DNA of 64,000 bases from Brevundimonas vitisensis (GCF_016656965.1 NZ_CP067977.1:1884501-1948500), one strand, 5' to 3'. Shown: positions 52,548 through 61,245, counted from the stretch's first letter. The notes: a model not told the origin generated them from the letters alone. Made by a program: numbers and translations.

Positions 52548-52766
52548 TGATTCGCCTCCCGACCTTTCGCTGGACGTTACCTGATCCAGATCAAGCGTGT
52601 AAACGCGCCCTTAACCGCAATATCTTGCGGCCCGGCCAAGTTCCTGTGGACACCGTGTCGCGATGCCGGATTTGTCGCCCAAACGTGGTTAACGCGCGGT
52701 GAAGATTAACCTGTCGGCAAGGGTTGGCCGCTTGCCAAACCGGATGCGCGGGACCACCTGCGCCGC

Positions 52767-52973
52767 ATGACCCTGCCCGTCACGCTCAGCCTGTTCGTTC
52801 TTGCCGTCGGGGTGACCCTGTTTGCGGGTTGGCGCGGGGCACGTCCGCCGGACCTGCGGCGAGGGCCCCGGCTGATGCCCTGGCGGTTCATCATGATGAT
52901 GTCGGCCGCCCTGGCCTTTCTGTTCCTGATCCATCTGGGCACCCTGGCGGGTGCGCCGGTCAGGACCTCCTGA
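52767..52973 (+). CDS. small two-helix membrane protein
   Basis: A 68-residue protein with two hydrophobic stretches, VTLSLFVLAVGVTLFAGW (about 5-22) and FIMMMSAALAFLFLIHLGTL (about 41-60), joined by a basic RGARPPDLRRGPRL loop. It diverges from the PodJ-like gene. No family recognised, but the two-helix design with a positive loop is convincing as coding. Confidence 0.6.
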   Translation: MTLPVTLSLFVLAVGVTLFAGWRGARPPDLRRGPRLMPWRFIMMMSAALAFLFLIHLGTLAGAPVRTS

Positions 52974-52979
52974 AGCCGG

Positions 52980-53822
52980 TCAGCGCGCGCCGAGGTCGCC
53001 GGTCTTTGTCAACTGACCCGCAAACTCGTCCGCATAGGCCGGCACAAGCAGGGCGTGGAAGACCGCGTGCGGAATGGCGATCTCATAGGATCCCTCCGCA
53101 TAGGGTCCGACCTGATAGGGCCCGATCAGAAAGACCAGTCCCCCCGCCTTTCCACCGACCGTGCCCGGTGCGAGCACAAAGGGCGTATCGGCCGCGCGCG
53201 GGCAGGTGAAGTCTCCGCCGCCGTTCAGGCTGATGCTGCGGGCATCGGGCACACGGACGCGGCGGGCCGCATTGACGGCGGTGCACAGGGCTTGGTCCAG
53301 CGGCGTCAGATCGGCCCCCTTGCGGAACAGATCGCCAGCCCCGATCAGGCGCTTCAGCGCCTTGTCCCACAGGATGCCGGTGGCCAGGGTGTTGGGGTGG
53401 GCCCCGCCGGAATAGTCAAAATCGACCCGCTGGAGGCTGAACAGCTTGCCGGTTTCGCCCGCCGCCGCGAAGGTGACGGTCTTCTCATAGGCGGGCAGGC
53501 CCTCGTCACCGCCCGCCTCGGTTCGGTCCGCCTGAGCCCCCTCCGCAAACTGGCGCAGCTTGCTGACCTCCTCGCCGTAGAGGCGGGCATGCAGGTCCGG
53601 ATAGGGCTTGATCGCTTCGGGCAGGGTCAGTTTGACCGAGGCATAGGGCGTGGCGTTGGCAAAGGTCAGCGGCGCGGCGGCGTCGGCCGGGGTGATCTTG
53701 GCATCCGGCGTGCCGGGGGCGGACACGGCGGGACGTTCGGCCTTCTCTGCCTCACGATTACAGGCCGACAGGGCCAGGACAGCGGCGGCGGAGATCATCA
53801 AGGCGCGGGCGATGCGGGTCAT
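52980..53822 (-). CDS. DUF3298/DUF4163-type lipoprotein
   Basis: A 280-residue lipoprotein with lipobox LSAC (residues 18-21). The C-terminal half has DYSGGAHPNTLATGILWD near 140-157 and the GPYQVGPYAEGSYEIAIP ending, the DUF3298 pattern (RsiV-like periplasmic domain). Function unknown in Gram-negatives; some relatives bind lysozyme or peptidoglycan products. It starts at ATG 53822. Confidence 0.8.
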   Translation of the reverse strand: MTRIARALMISAAAVLALSACNREAEKAERPAVSAPGTPDAKITPADAAAPLTFANATPYASVKLTLPEAIKPYPDLHARLYGEEVSKLRQFAEGAQADRTEAGGDEGLPAYEKTVTFAAAGETGKLFSLQRVDFDYSGGAHPNTLATGILWDKALKRLIGAGDLFRKGADLTPLDQALCTAVNAARRVRVPDARSISLNGGGDFTCPRAADTPFVLAPGTVGGKAGGLVFLIGPYQVGPYAEGSYEIAIPHAVFHALLVPAYADEFAGQLTKTGDLGAR

Positions 53823-53896
53823 GGGCCTATGTTAGAGCGCTACAACGCTTCGCGCTACTTGAGCCAAGCTCCAATCCAAAGTCACATCTGTTCCGT

Positions 53897-54021
53897 CATT
53901 CCGGGGCGCTCGCAGAGCGAACCCGGAACCCAGGTGGAGCGCTCGAACGCCAGGCGCATCTTCAGCGGCCTGCGTCAGACCCCCGGGTTCCGGGTTCTTG
54001 GCTGAGCCAAGCCCCGGAATG
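53897..54021. repeat. compound palindromic (BIME-like) repeat element
   Basis: A 125-base noncoding element of two nested inverted-repeat pairs: CATTCCGGGGC (53897-53907) with GCCCCGGAATG (54011-54021), and GAACCCGGAACCC (53919-53931) with GGGTTCCGGGTTC (53985-53997), both perfect. Each half also folds on itself: CGCTC-GCA-GAGCG and CTTGGC-TGA-GCCAAG (53998-54012). This is two short palindromic units in opposite orientation, as in REP doublets. It occupies most of the DUF3298-ubiA gap. Confidence 0.8.
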
Positions 54022-54071
54022 GCGGTGACAGAGAAGCCCGGATGCGAAAGGGGCTGAATGTCGACACCGGC

Positions 54072-55103
54072 CTAGCCCAAGGCCCCCAGGGCAATGGCCG
54101 CCAGCAGGATCAGCCCCGCTTCCCGGTTCGATTTGAACAGTGTCAGCGCCAGGGCGGGATCATCGGTCCGCAACCGGACTGTCTGGCGGATCAGATGGCC
54201 GGCATAGAGAGCCAGTCCCAGCCAGAAGATGGGCCCCAGACCCGCCATCAGCCCGGCCCCGCCCGCGAACATGATCGCCAGGACATAGAAGCCGAGGACG
54301 CCGGACCGGACCTGCGGTCCCAGTCGCCGGGCCGAGGACTTCACCCCGACCATGGCATCGTCCTCTATATCCTGCAGCGCATAGATGGTGTCGTAGCCCA
54401 GGGTCCAGAACACGCCGCCCAGGTAGAGGAACAGGGCCGGGACATAGGCCTGCCAGGCCATGACGAGCACGAACTCCTCGTGTGCCGCATCACCTTGCGA
54501 CCACCAGAAGGGGCGCAGTTCCCCCGCCATGTCGGGCGGCAGCAGGACCGACGCGGCCAGCGGCAGGGCGGCTGCGAACCCCATCAGCGCGCCCCAGTTG
54601 AAGGTCAGGCCCAGCCACGCCTGGGGCCACCAGGTGATCCGCTTCATGAAGGGATAGGCCGCTACCAGCGCCAGCGACCCGACGCCCAGCAGGATCGCCG
54701 TCAGATTCAGGGTCAGCAGGATGGCCAGTCCCCCCAGCGAACATCCGATGACGAAGGCCCACGCCTGTTTCACCGAGATCAGGCCCGCCGGAATGGGCCG
54801 AAGCGCCGTGCGGGCCACCCGGGCATCAATGTCCCGATCGACGATGTCGTTGAAGGCACAGCCCGCCGCCCGCATCAGGCAGGCACCCAGGCCGAAGCCC
54901 ACGAACAGCCAGGCGGCATAGAGGTCCGGCCGGGCTCCATACTGGGCCAGGGCCAGGGCAATGCCCTGCCAGCCGGGCAGCAGCAGCAGCCAGATCCCTA
55001 TCGGCCGATCAAACCGCCCCAGCTTCAGCCAGGGCTTGAGCCCGGCGGGGGCGTGGCGGTCGACCCAGTTCGATCCGGCGTCGGGAAGGGGGGAATGCGA
55101 CAT
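54072..55103 (-). CDS. ubiA: 4-hydroxybenzoate polyprenyltransferase
   Basis: Inner-membrane prenyltransferase attaching the isoprenoid tail in ubiquinone synthesis. The protein is 343 aa with the first Asp-rich motif NDIVDRDIDARVARTALRP near 88-106 and the second, YDTIYALQDIEDDAMVGV near 240, and about eight helices. ATG 55103; a TTG one codon upstream is less likely. It follows the palindromic repeat on the 3' side. Confidence 0.94.
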   Translation of the reverse strand: MSHSPLPDAGSNWVDRHAPAGLKPWLKLGRFDRPIGIWLLLLPGWQGIALALAQYGARPDLYAAWLFVGFGLGACLMRAAGCAFNDIVDRDIDARVARTALRPIPAGLISVKQAWAFVIGCSLGGLAILLTLNLTAILLGVGSLALVAAYPFMKRITWWPQAWLGLTFNWGALMGFAAALPLAASVLLPPDMAGELRPFWWSQGDAAHEEFVLVMAWQAYVPALFLYLGGVFWTLGYDTIYALQDIEDDAMVGVKSSARRLGPQVRSGVLGFYVLAIMFAGGAGLMAGLGPIFWLGLALYAGHLIRQTVRLRTDDPALALTLFKSNREAGLILLAAIALGALG

Positions 55104-55112
55104 CAAACGTCC

Positions 55113-56408
55113 TCAGCTCAGCCGATCGGCCTTGCGCAGCCCCGGAAAGAGCTTGGCCCAGATGCCGGTCGCGGCCAGGGCCCCGGCTCCGCCGAACACC
55201 GCCGCCCCGATGGGGCCCAGGAACCGCACCGCCACCCCGGAATAGGCCTCGCCCAGCTCATTGGAGGCCCCGATGAACAGCATGGAGACCGAACTGACCC
55301 GGCCCCGCATGTGGTCGGGTGTCGACAGCTGGATCAGGCTCTGGCGGATGTTGACGCTGATCATGTCGGCCGCGCCACCGATGAACAGGGCCAGGGCGCT
55401 GATCCAGACGATTTTCGACAGGCCGAAGATGATGGTGCAGAGGCCAAAGGCGGCGACGGCCGATAGCATCCACACCCCTGCGCGTCGCACGATCGGGAAC
55501 CGCGCCAGATACAGCGCCATCCCGAAGGCTCCGATGCCGAAGGCGGCCCGCAGCAGGCCGAACCCCTGCGGCCCGACATGCAGGATGTCGCGCGCAAAGA
55601 TAGGTGTCAGCAGGGCCACCCCGGCGAACAGGACCACGATCAGGTCCAGCGAGATGGCCCCGGCCACGATCTTGTTGGTCCAGACATAGCTCAGCCCCTC
55701 CTTGACGGCGGCCCAGCGGCCGATGTCGCTTTCCAGTCGGGGGGGCCGCCCGCTGGTGCGGATCAGCAGAAAGGCCGACAGGGCGGTCAGGAAAAGCACC
55801 AGGGCCGTGGCATAGGCCAGGGGGATAGACAGGCCGACGATCACCCCGCCCAGGGCCGGCCCGGCCACGGCCCCGGTCTGAAAGGCGATCGACTGGGCCG
55901 CAATGGCGCGGGGCAGGGCGGCACGGCCCACGACCATGGGCAGGAAGGCCTGGCTGGCCGGGGCCAGAAAGGCCCGGCAGGCCCCAAACAGGACGGCGAC
56001 CGCCAGAAGGCCCCACAGAGGGGGATTGCCGTGGATCGCCATCGCCAGAAAGGCCAGGGCGCAAAGCCCTTCTACCGCGATGGAGGCGGCGACCGTCCAT
56101 TTGCGGTCCCGGCGGTCGGCCATTTCGCCCGCCGGCAGCGTCAGGGCCAGCAGGGGGATAAACTGGGCCAGGCCGACCAGGCCCAGGTACAGGCTGGCCT
56201 CGGCGATCGGATGATCGCGCCGCGCAATCTCATAGACCTGCCACAACAGAGCCGAGGACTGAATCTGAATGGCCAGGACCGCCACGACGCGGCCCAGCCA
56301 CAACAGGCGGAAATCACGCACCGCCCAGGGATTGGTGCCGTGCGCGGACCGTGCGGCCTCGGACACGGCGGGGGTGATCGGCTCGGGCGCTTCAGGTGCG
56401 TCGGTCAT
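55113..56408 (-). CDS. MFS transporter (EntS-like, MFS_3 type)
   Basis: A 431-residue 12-helix major facilitator: LGRVVAVLAIQIQSSALLWQ near 40, GEMADRRDRKWTVAAS near 95-110 (the loop 2-3 motif), and AGPALGGVIVGL. ATG 56408 (MTDAPEAPEP). The family includes enterobactin exporters, but cargo here is unknown. It overlaps the cupin gene by 17 bases, so the two may be coupled. Confidence 0.84.
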   Translation of the reverse strand: MTDAPEAPEPITPAVSEAARSAHGTNPWAVRDFRLLWLGRVVAVLAIQIQSSALLWQVYEIARRDHPIAEASLYLGLVGLAQFIPLLALTLPAGEMADRRDRKWTVAASIAVEGLCALAFLAMAIHGNPPLWGLLAVAVLFGACRAFLAPASQAFLPMVVGRAALPRAIAAQSIAFQTGAVAGPALGGVIVGLSIPLAYATALVLFLTALSAFLLIRTSGRPPRLESDIGRWAAVKEGLSYVWTNKIVAGAISLDLIVVLFAGVALLTPIFARDILHVGPQGFGLLRAAFGIGAFGMALYLARFPIVRRAGVWMLSAVAAFGLCTIIFGLSKIVWISALALFIGGAADMISVNIRQSLIQLSTPDHMRGRVSSVSMLFIGASNELGEAYSGVAVRFLGPIGAAVFGGAGALAATGIWAKLFPGLRKADRLS

Positions 56409-56862
56409 GTTTCGGGTAGGGGGTTCCGTCGCGGTGGAAATAGCCGTCCGGACGGAAGACCATGTCGATATCGGGATAGTCGCCTGAATCGCCGCCCGGT
56501 GTCCGGGTTCCGACCTCCAGCAGGACGGCCTCGCCCTGCGACCGGTTCTCGATCTTGTGGCCGTTGGCGACCCCGGCCCTGAACCCGGCACAGTCGCCCG
56601 CCCGAAGCACGGTCTCGCCGTCGTCTTCGATCAGCACGACCTCGCCCGACACCACCCAGACGAACTCGTCCTCGTTTTCATGCCAGTGGCGCTGGCTGGA
56701 CCAGGCCCCGGCCGGCAGACGCAGCAGGTTGACGCCGAACTGGCTCAGCCCGGCGGCGTCCCCCAGCCGCCAACGCCGCCGCGCCAGGCAGGGTCCAGCG
56801 TAGGCATCGGGATAGGTCGTTCCGTGGCCGGTGGGTGCGGCATCGATGTCGATCCTGGGCAT
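56392..56862 (-). CDS. cupin domain protein
   Basis: A 156-residue single-domain cupin: HWHENEDEFVWVVSGEVVLIEDDG near 59-82 with the metal-binding His/His/Glu set, GDCAGFRAG, and NGHKIENRS carrying the last His. It is cytoplasmic and small; role unknown. ATG 56862. Its 3' end overlaps the MFS start. Confidence 0.85.
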   Translation of the reverse strand: MPRIDIDAAPTGHGTTYPDAYAGPCLARRRWRLGDAAGLSQFGVNLLRLPAGAWSSQRHWHENEDEFVWVVSGEVVLIEDDGETVLRAGDCAGFRAGVANGHKIENRSQGEAVLLEVGTRTPGGDSGDYPDIDMVFRPDGYFHRDGTPYPKHDRRT

Positions 56863-56910
56863 GGCTCCGGGCCTTCTCGGGAGGGTGCGATCCTCCTAAA
56901 GCATAGGTCC

Positions 56911-58104
56911 ATGAGCGCTGCACCTCCCCTTGTCGTCGATCCCGCCGAACTGACCCGCGATCTGATCCGCAGGCCGTCCGTCACCCCGGCCGATGCCGGG
57001 GCCATGGATACCCTGCAGCGGATCCTGACAGACCTGGGCTTCACCTGCCGCCGGATGGCCTTCGAGGGGCCCGGCGGTCAGGGAGCCGAGGTGCGGATCG
57101 AGAACCTTTACGCGCGGCGGGGGACCGCCTCGCCCAATCTGTGCTTCGCCGGTCATACGGATGTGGTCCCGACCGGCGCGGCCGAGGCCTGGTCCGCCGA
57201 CCCGTTCGAGGCCGAGATCCGGGACGGCATCCTGTTCGGGCGCGGGGCGGTGGACATGAAGGGCGGGATCGCCGCCTGGGTCGCCGCCGTCTCGCAGATT
57301 CTGGCGCAGGGCGAGCCTGAGGGTTCCCTCTCCTTCCTGATCACCGGCGACGAGGAGGGCCCGGCTCTGCACGGCACCAAGCGGGTGGTCGAGACCCTGA
57401 TGGCCGAGGGCGAGGTCATCGACGCCTGCGTGGTCGGCGAGCCCTCGTCCCAGTCCCGGCTGGGAGACATGATCAAGATCGGCCGCCGCGGCTCTTTGAA
57501 CACCTGGATCACCGTTCACGGCAAACAGGGACACGTCGCCTATCCGCAGCGGGCGGCGAATCCGGCCCCGGTGCTGGTGCGGCTGCTGGCCCGGCTGGAC
57601 GCCCACGCGCTGGACAGCGGCTATGAAGCCTTCCAGCCGTCGAACCTGGAAATCACCACCATCGACATCGGCAATCCCGCGACGAACGTCATTCCGGCCG
57701 AGGCCCGGGCGCGGCTGAACATCCGCTTCAATCCGTCCCACACCGGTGACGACCTGATCGCCTGGCTGAATGGGGTGGCCGGCGAAGTCCAGGCCGAAAC
57801 GGGATTGCAGATCAGTCTGGAGCACCTGTGCTCGGGCAATGCCTTTCTGACGCTGCAAGGCGACTTCGTCACGGCGGTTCAGGATGCGGTCGAGGCCGAG
57901 CTGGGCATCAGGCCCGAGGCTTCGACCACAGGGGGGACATCGGACGCCCGCTTCATCCGCGCCCTTTGCCCCGTGCTGGAACTGGGTCTGGTCGGACAGA
58001 CCATGCATCAGATCGACGAGCGCGTGCCGGTCGCCGAACTTCACGCCCTGACGGCCGTCTATCGCCGCGTGATCGAGCGGGTGCTGGGGGCGGCGGGTCG
58101 CTAG
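56911..58104 (+). CDS. dapE: succinyl-diaminopimelate desuccinylase
   Basis: Zinc hydrolase of the lysine/diaminopimelate pathway, needed for peptidoglycan. The protein is 397 aa from ATG 56911. M20 motifs: CFAGHTDVVPTG near 77, GRGAVDMKGGIAAW near 110-123, ITGDEEGPA near 146, and the DapE-typical STTGGTSDARFIRAL near 340. The frame open back to 56557 is antisense to the cupin gene and rejected. It diverges from the cupin gene. Confidence 0.93.
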   Translation: MSAAPPLVVDPAELTRDLIRRPSVTPADAGAMDTLQRILTDLGFTCRRMAFEGPGGQGAEVRIENLYARRGTASPNLCFAGHTDVVPTGAAEAWSADPFEAEIRDGILFGRGAVDMKGGIAAWVAAVSQILAQGEPEGSLSFLITGDEEGPALHGTKRVVETLMAEGEVIDACVVGEPSSQSRLGDMIKIGRRGSLNTWITVHGKQGHVAYPQRAANPAPVLVRLLARLDAHALDSGYEAFQPSNLEITTIDIGNPATNVIPAEARARLNIRFNPSHTGDDLIAWLNGVAGEVQAETGLQISLEHLCSGNAFLTLQGDFVTAVQDAVEAELGIRPEASTTGGTSDARFIRALCPVLELGLVGQTMHQIDERVPVAELHALTAVYRRVIERVLGAAGR

Positions 58105-58227
58105 AGCGAAATCGGTTGAGTTGGACGCAGTCCAACTCGGCTCAGATTTCGCTCCAGCTTCATCCTGGAGCCTGATTCACGGCATCGGCGGAATCGCGAA
58201 ACGATTCCACCTCTACCGATCAGGCTC
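58104..58227. repeat. cluster of nested palindromes between dapE and rrf2
   Basis: Three stacked inverted repeats begin on the last base of the dapE stop. First, GAGCGAAATC (58104-58113) with GATTTCGCTC (58145-58154), enclosing GAGTTGGAC-GCA-GTCCAACTC (58118-58138). Second, GCTCCAG (58151-58157) with CTGGAGC (58165-58171). Third, GAGCCTGAT (58168-58176) with ATCAGGCTC (58219-58227), enclosing GGAATCG-CGAAA-CGATTCC (58190-58208). It probably also ends both convergent transcripts. Its sequence differs from the repeat at 53897. Confidence 0.8.
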
Positions 58228-58234
58228 TAGGGTC

Positions 58235-58693
58235 TCACGCAGCGGGCGGGGGGCCTGACTCCCCCACGATACGGGCATAGCGATCGGCAAAATCCTCGGC
58301 CAGGTCCGCCACGGTGACCTCCTTGAACCGCGCGAGCAGGCGCTGTTCGGCCTCGGTCAGGGCCTGGTCCAGTGCGGCATTGACGGCCTGTTCGACCAGG
58401 CAGCGCGGGTCGTCGTTGGCCAGACCGATGGCGAAGATGGTGGGGCTGCCCAGCGCCTGGTGAATATCAAAGAGGGATATCTGACCAAGCGGCCGACCCA
58501 AGCGCCAGCCGCCGCCGTGGCCCTTATCCGAAGTCAGGTATCCGGCCGATCTCAGACCCGCCATGGTCCGGCGTATCACGACCGGATGGGCTCCCAGCAT
58601 CTGGGCAATGGTTTCGGAGGTCACGGGTCCGTCGCTCTGATCCATGTGGATCAACACGTGCAGCATCCGGGACAGGCGTTGATCGGCGGGCAT
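58235..58693 (-). CDS. Rrf2 family transcriptional regulator
   Basis: A 152-residue winged-helix regulator from ATG 58693: DQRLSRMLHVLIHMDQSDGP, SETIAQMLGAHPVVIRRTMAGLRSAGYL and the wing GHGGGWRLGRPLG. Only one Cys (PRCLVEQAVN, near 96) is present, so an [Fe-S] cluster is unlikely; a single-thiol or ligand sensor is more plausible. It diverges from a thioredoxin-reductase-like gene across a 97-base gap with inverted repeats, suggesting control of that gene and itself. Confidence 0.88.
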   Translation of the reverse strand: MPADQRLSRMLHVLIHMDQSDGPVTSETIAQMLGAHPVVIRRTMAGLRSAGYLTSDKGHGGGWRLGRPLGQISLFDIHQALGSPTIFAIGLANDDPRCLVEQAVNAALDQALTEAEQRLLARFKEVTVADLAEDFADRYARIVGESGPPPAA

Positions 58694-58731
58694 GGCCGAA
58701 GGTCTAGCGCGAAACTCATGTAACGTCATGG

Positions 58732-58788
58732 GTTGCGTGAACGCCCATTCGCGCTATTTTACGCAACTTATAAAGATGCGTGAGATAG
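58732..58788. promoter_or_regulatory. divergent operator region with overlapping inverted repeats
   Basis: GTTGCGT (58732-58738) mirrors ACGCAAC (58761-58767). A second, larger repeat overlaps it: CTATTTTACGCA (58754-58765) with TGCGTGAGATAG (58777-58788), 10 of 12 positions matching around an 11-base centre. The shared core TGCGT/ACGCA thus occurs three times. The right arm ends 2 bases before the reductase ATG, so protein bound there would block initiation. The Rrf2 protein is the natural candidate; this is inference. Confidence 0.55.
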
Positions 58789-58790
58789 CC

Positions 58791-59684
58791 ATGACCTATG
58801 ATGCCATTGTCGTTGGAGGGAGTTTCGCCGGGTTGTCTGCCGCCATGCAGCTGGCGCGAGCCCGGCGATCGGTGCTGCTGGTCGACGCCGGTCAGCCCCG
58901 AAATCGCTACGCAGCGGCGGCGCACGGCTTTCTGGGCCAAGACGGGGTTGCGCCGGCGCGGATCATGCGCCTTGGGCTGGAGCAATTGTCCGCCTATCCT
59001 ACCGTCTTCTTCTTCCACGGAGAGGCCAGGGCCGCGATGGCTCTCGAAGAGGGCTATCAGCTTGAGCTCTCGGACGGCAGGGAGGTTCTGGGGCGACGTG
59101 TCATCCTGGCGACCGGCGTCACGGACGAACTCCTGCTGCCCTCGATGAAGGCGCGGTGGGGCGTTAGTGTCCTGCACTGTCCCTATTGCCATGGCTATGA
59201 GGTTAGGGACCGGCCGCTGGCGGTCATCGCGAGCCTGCCAGGCTCCTTGCATCAGGCGCTTCTGCTGCCGGACTGGGGCCCGACCACACTGTTTACCCAG
59301 GGACTGTTCGAACCGACGGACGAGGAGGCCGCTCAGCTTGCGGCGCGCGGGGTGCAGATCGAAAGGACGCCCGTCGTTGAGCTGCTGGGCCAGGGTGCGG
59401 CAACAGAGGCGTTGCGTCTGGCCGACGGTCGCGAAGTCGCGGCCCATGCGGTGTTCACCGCCCCCAAGACCCGGCCAGCCAGTCCCCTGGCGGCTGACCT
59501 CGGCTGCTCCTTCACCGAAGGCATGACGGGCCCGCACATCCAGGTCGATCCCATGCAGCAGACCAGTGTGCCAGGCGTGTTCGCGGCCGGCGACGCGGCG
59601 TTCCAGATGCACAATGCGACGATGGCGTCAGCAGCAGGGGTCCTTGCCGGCGTCGCAGCCCACAGGTCGCTGGTGATGGCCTAG
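58791..59684 (+). CDS. NAD(P)/FAD-dependent oxidoreductase (thioredoxin reductase-like)
   Basis: A 297-residue flavoenzyme: FAD motif GGSFAGLSAAMQLARARRSVLL near 9-30, redox pair in HCPYCHGYEVRD near 133-140, and FAAGDAAFQMHNATMASAAGV near the end. It is the short-chain relative of thioredoxin reductase often seen next to Rrf2 genes. The start ATG 58791 is preferred. The electron acceptor is unknown. It ends 3 bases before the convergent holA. Confidence 0.87.
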   Translation: MTYDAIVVGGSFAGLSAAMQLARARRSVLLVDAGQPRNRYAAAAHGFLGQDGVAPARIMRLGLEQLSAYPTVFFFHGEARAAMALEEGYQLELSDGREVLGRRVILATGVTDELLLPSMKARWGVSVLHCPYCHGYEVRDRPLAVIASLPGSLHQALLLPDWGPTTLFTQGLFEPTDEEAAQLAARGVQIERTPVVELLGQGAATEALRLADGREVAAHAVFTAPKTRPASPLAADLGCSFTEGMTGPHIQVDPMQQTSVPGVFAAGDAAFQMHNATMASAAGVLAGVAAHRSLVMA

Positions 59685-59687
59685 GCC

Positions 59688-60740
59688 CTAGATCCCCAGG
59701 CGGCGGGCGCGGGCGGCGATTTCGAGCAGGAGGCGCTCGGCGATCAGGTGTTCGGGCAGGCCGGTGGTCTTTGTGGCCAGGTCTGCGACATTGACGCTGT
59801 CCTGGACCTGATCCAGCGCTTCGAGCCGCCAGACACGGGCCTGGCGCAGCATCTCCGCCTCCTGTTTCCAGAAGACACCGGCAGCCTTGGCCGCCTCCTT
59901 GGCTCCGGCCCCGGAGGCCTGCAGCACATTGATCCGGCGAAGTTTGCCCAGATGGATCGCCGCTTGTCTCACGGCCATGACAGCGGATTCACCCTCGGCC
60001 AGGGCGCGTCTGAGGCCCGCCTGGGCCGGGGCCGGGCGACCGCCAAAGGCCTGAAGCGCGGCGTCCTGTAATGAGGCGTCCGGCTCCACGCCCAGATGGG
60101 CCTCCAACTCCTCCACATCGATGGTGCGGCCCGATCCGGGACCGACATACAGGGCCAGACGCTCGATCTCCTGGCGCATCAGCCCCCGCTCGCGCGGCAG
60201 GCGCGACACGAAACGGTCCAGGGCGTCACGGGTCAGTCCGACCTTGTCCGCCTCCAGAGCCTCGCGCACCATCCGGGCCACGTCGCCGGTCTCGTCTTCG
60301 TAGCAGGCGATGGCGGCAGCGCCCTTGGATGCCTCCGCGGCCTTCCTCAGACCAGAGTCGCGGCCCAGGGCCCCGGCCTCGATCACCAGCATGGCGTCGG
60401 GATTGTAGCCCCCGTCGGCATGCACCTTCAGGGCGGCGGCCAGCAATTTGTCGACCGCCGCCTTCTCGGAGGACAGACGGATGCGAACCAGACGCCGCCC
60501 ACCGATCATGCTGAGAGCGGTCAGGGCCTCTTCCAGGCGTGCCTCGTCGCCGTCGATGTCGCTTTCGGTCAGGACCGTGACGTTGAAGGGGTCATTGAGG
60601 TCGGGCGTTATGGCTCGGCACAGGATGTCAGCGCGTTCGGCGACGCCCGACCGATCCTTGCCATGAATGACCGCCGCGCGGATGCCCGCGTCCGGGCTTT
60701 TCAGAAAGCGATCAACCTCGGGCCTCTTGGCGAGGATCAT
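59688..60740 (-). CDS. holA: DNA polymerase III subunit delta
   Basis: Clamp-loader subunit that opens the sliding clamp. The protein is 350 aa, with the delta-type N-terminal AAA+ fold lacking a Walker motif: AAVIHGKDRSGVAERADIL near 22, ALSMIGGRRLVRIR near 75, and the C-terminal KLRRINVLQASGAG and EAEMLRQARVW helical collar. It follows lptE by 10 bases in a leuS-lptE-holA operon, an order conserved in many alphaproteobacteria. Confidence 0.9.
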   Translation of the reverse strand: MILAKRPEVDRFLKSPDAGIRAAVIHGKDRSGVAERADILCRAITPDLNDPFNVTVLTESDIDGDEARLEEALTALSMIGGRRLVRIRLSSEKAAVDKLLAAALKVHADGGYNPDAMLVIEAGALGRDSGLRKAAEASKGAAAIACYEDETGDVARMVREALEADKVGLTRDALDRFVSRLPRERGLMRQEIERLALYVGPGSGRTIDVEELEAHLGVEPDASLQDAALQAFGGRPAPAQAGLRRALAEGESAVMAVRQAAIHLGKLRRINVLQASGAGAKEAAKAAGVFWKQEAEMLRQARVWRLEALDQVQDSVNVADLATKTTGLPEHLIAERLLLEIAARARRLGI

Positions 60741-60750
60741 GGGATCGCGA

Positions 60751-61245
60751 TCACTCGGCCAGAGCCTGAAGAAGGTCCAGCCGGATCACGCGCGCCAGTT
60801 CGGCGGCGGCGCGGTCTTCGCCGTCCTGCTGGGCGGCAATGGCGGCATAGGGCTGGTCGGCCGCTGCATAGGTGGTGGTCACCGTCTCGGTCCCGGTCAG
60901 GGGCGTACCGCCCGACAAGGGCGTCAGCGTCCAGTCGGCCTTGACCGTCAGCTCATAGCGCGAGGCCGTGTCGTCGATCCGTCGGCCCAGGGGTCGGCGG
61001 CTTTGCTCGACCACGGTCGACAGTCGCCACAGCGGGGCCTGGGCTCGGTCGACCGCCAGGGCGTCCTCGAGCTGTTCGCGCAGGCGATAGCCGAGGCGGT
61101 CGTCCTGGGTGGTCACGGCAATACGGGTCAGGCCCGAGCCTGCCGCCGTCTGGCCATAGAGGGGCGTGAAGCCGCAGGCCGCGACGACTGATGCAAGTCC
61201 CGTCAGCGCGACAAGCGCCAGGACGCGGAGAGGCGATCGACGCAT
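60751..61245 (-). CDS. lptE: LPS assembly lipoprotein LptE
   Basis: Outer-membrane lipoprotein that plugs LptD and delivers LPS to the surface. The protein is 164 aa: lipobox VAAC then GFTPLYG, the alphaproteobacterial LptE signature, and a conserved second half (AAQQDGEDRAAAELARVIRLDLLQAL). Its ATG overlaps the leuS stop (ATGA at 61245), so the two are translationally coupled. Confidence 0.92.
   Translation of the reverse strand: MRRSPLRVLALVALTGLASVVAACGFTPLYGQTAAGSGLTRIAVTTQDDRLGYRLREQLEDALAVDRAQAPLWRLSTVVEQSRRPLGRRIDDTASRYELTVKADWTLTPLSGGTPLTGTETVTTTYAAADQPYAAIAAQQDGEDRAAAELARVIRLDLLQALAE

Noticed and set aside
52687..52711. GGTTAA and TTAACC as a CtrA-type site
   Set aside because: The TTAA half-sites are 13 bases apart rather than the 7 of the CtrA consensus.
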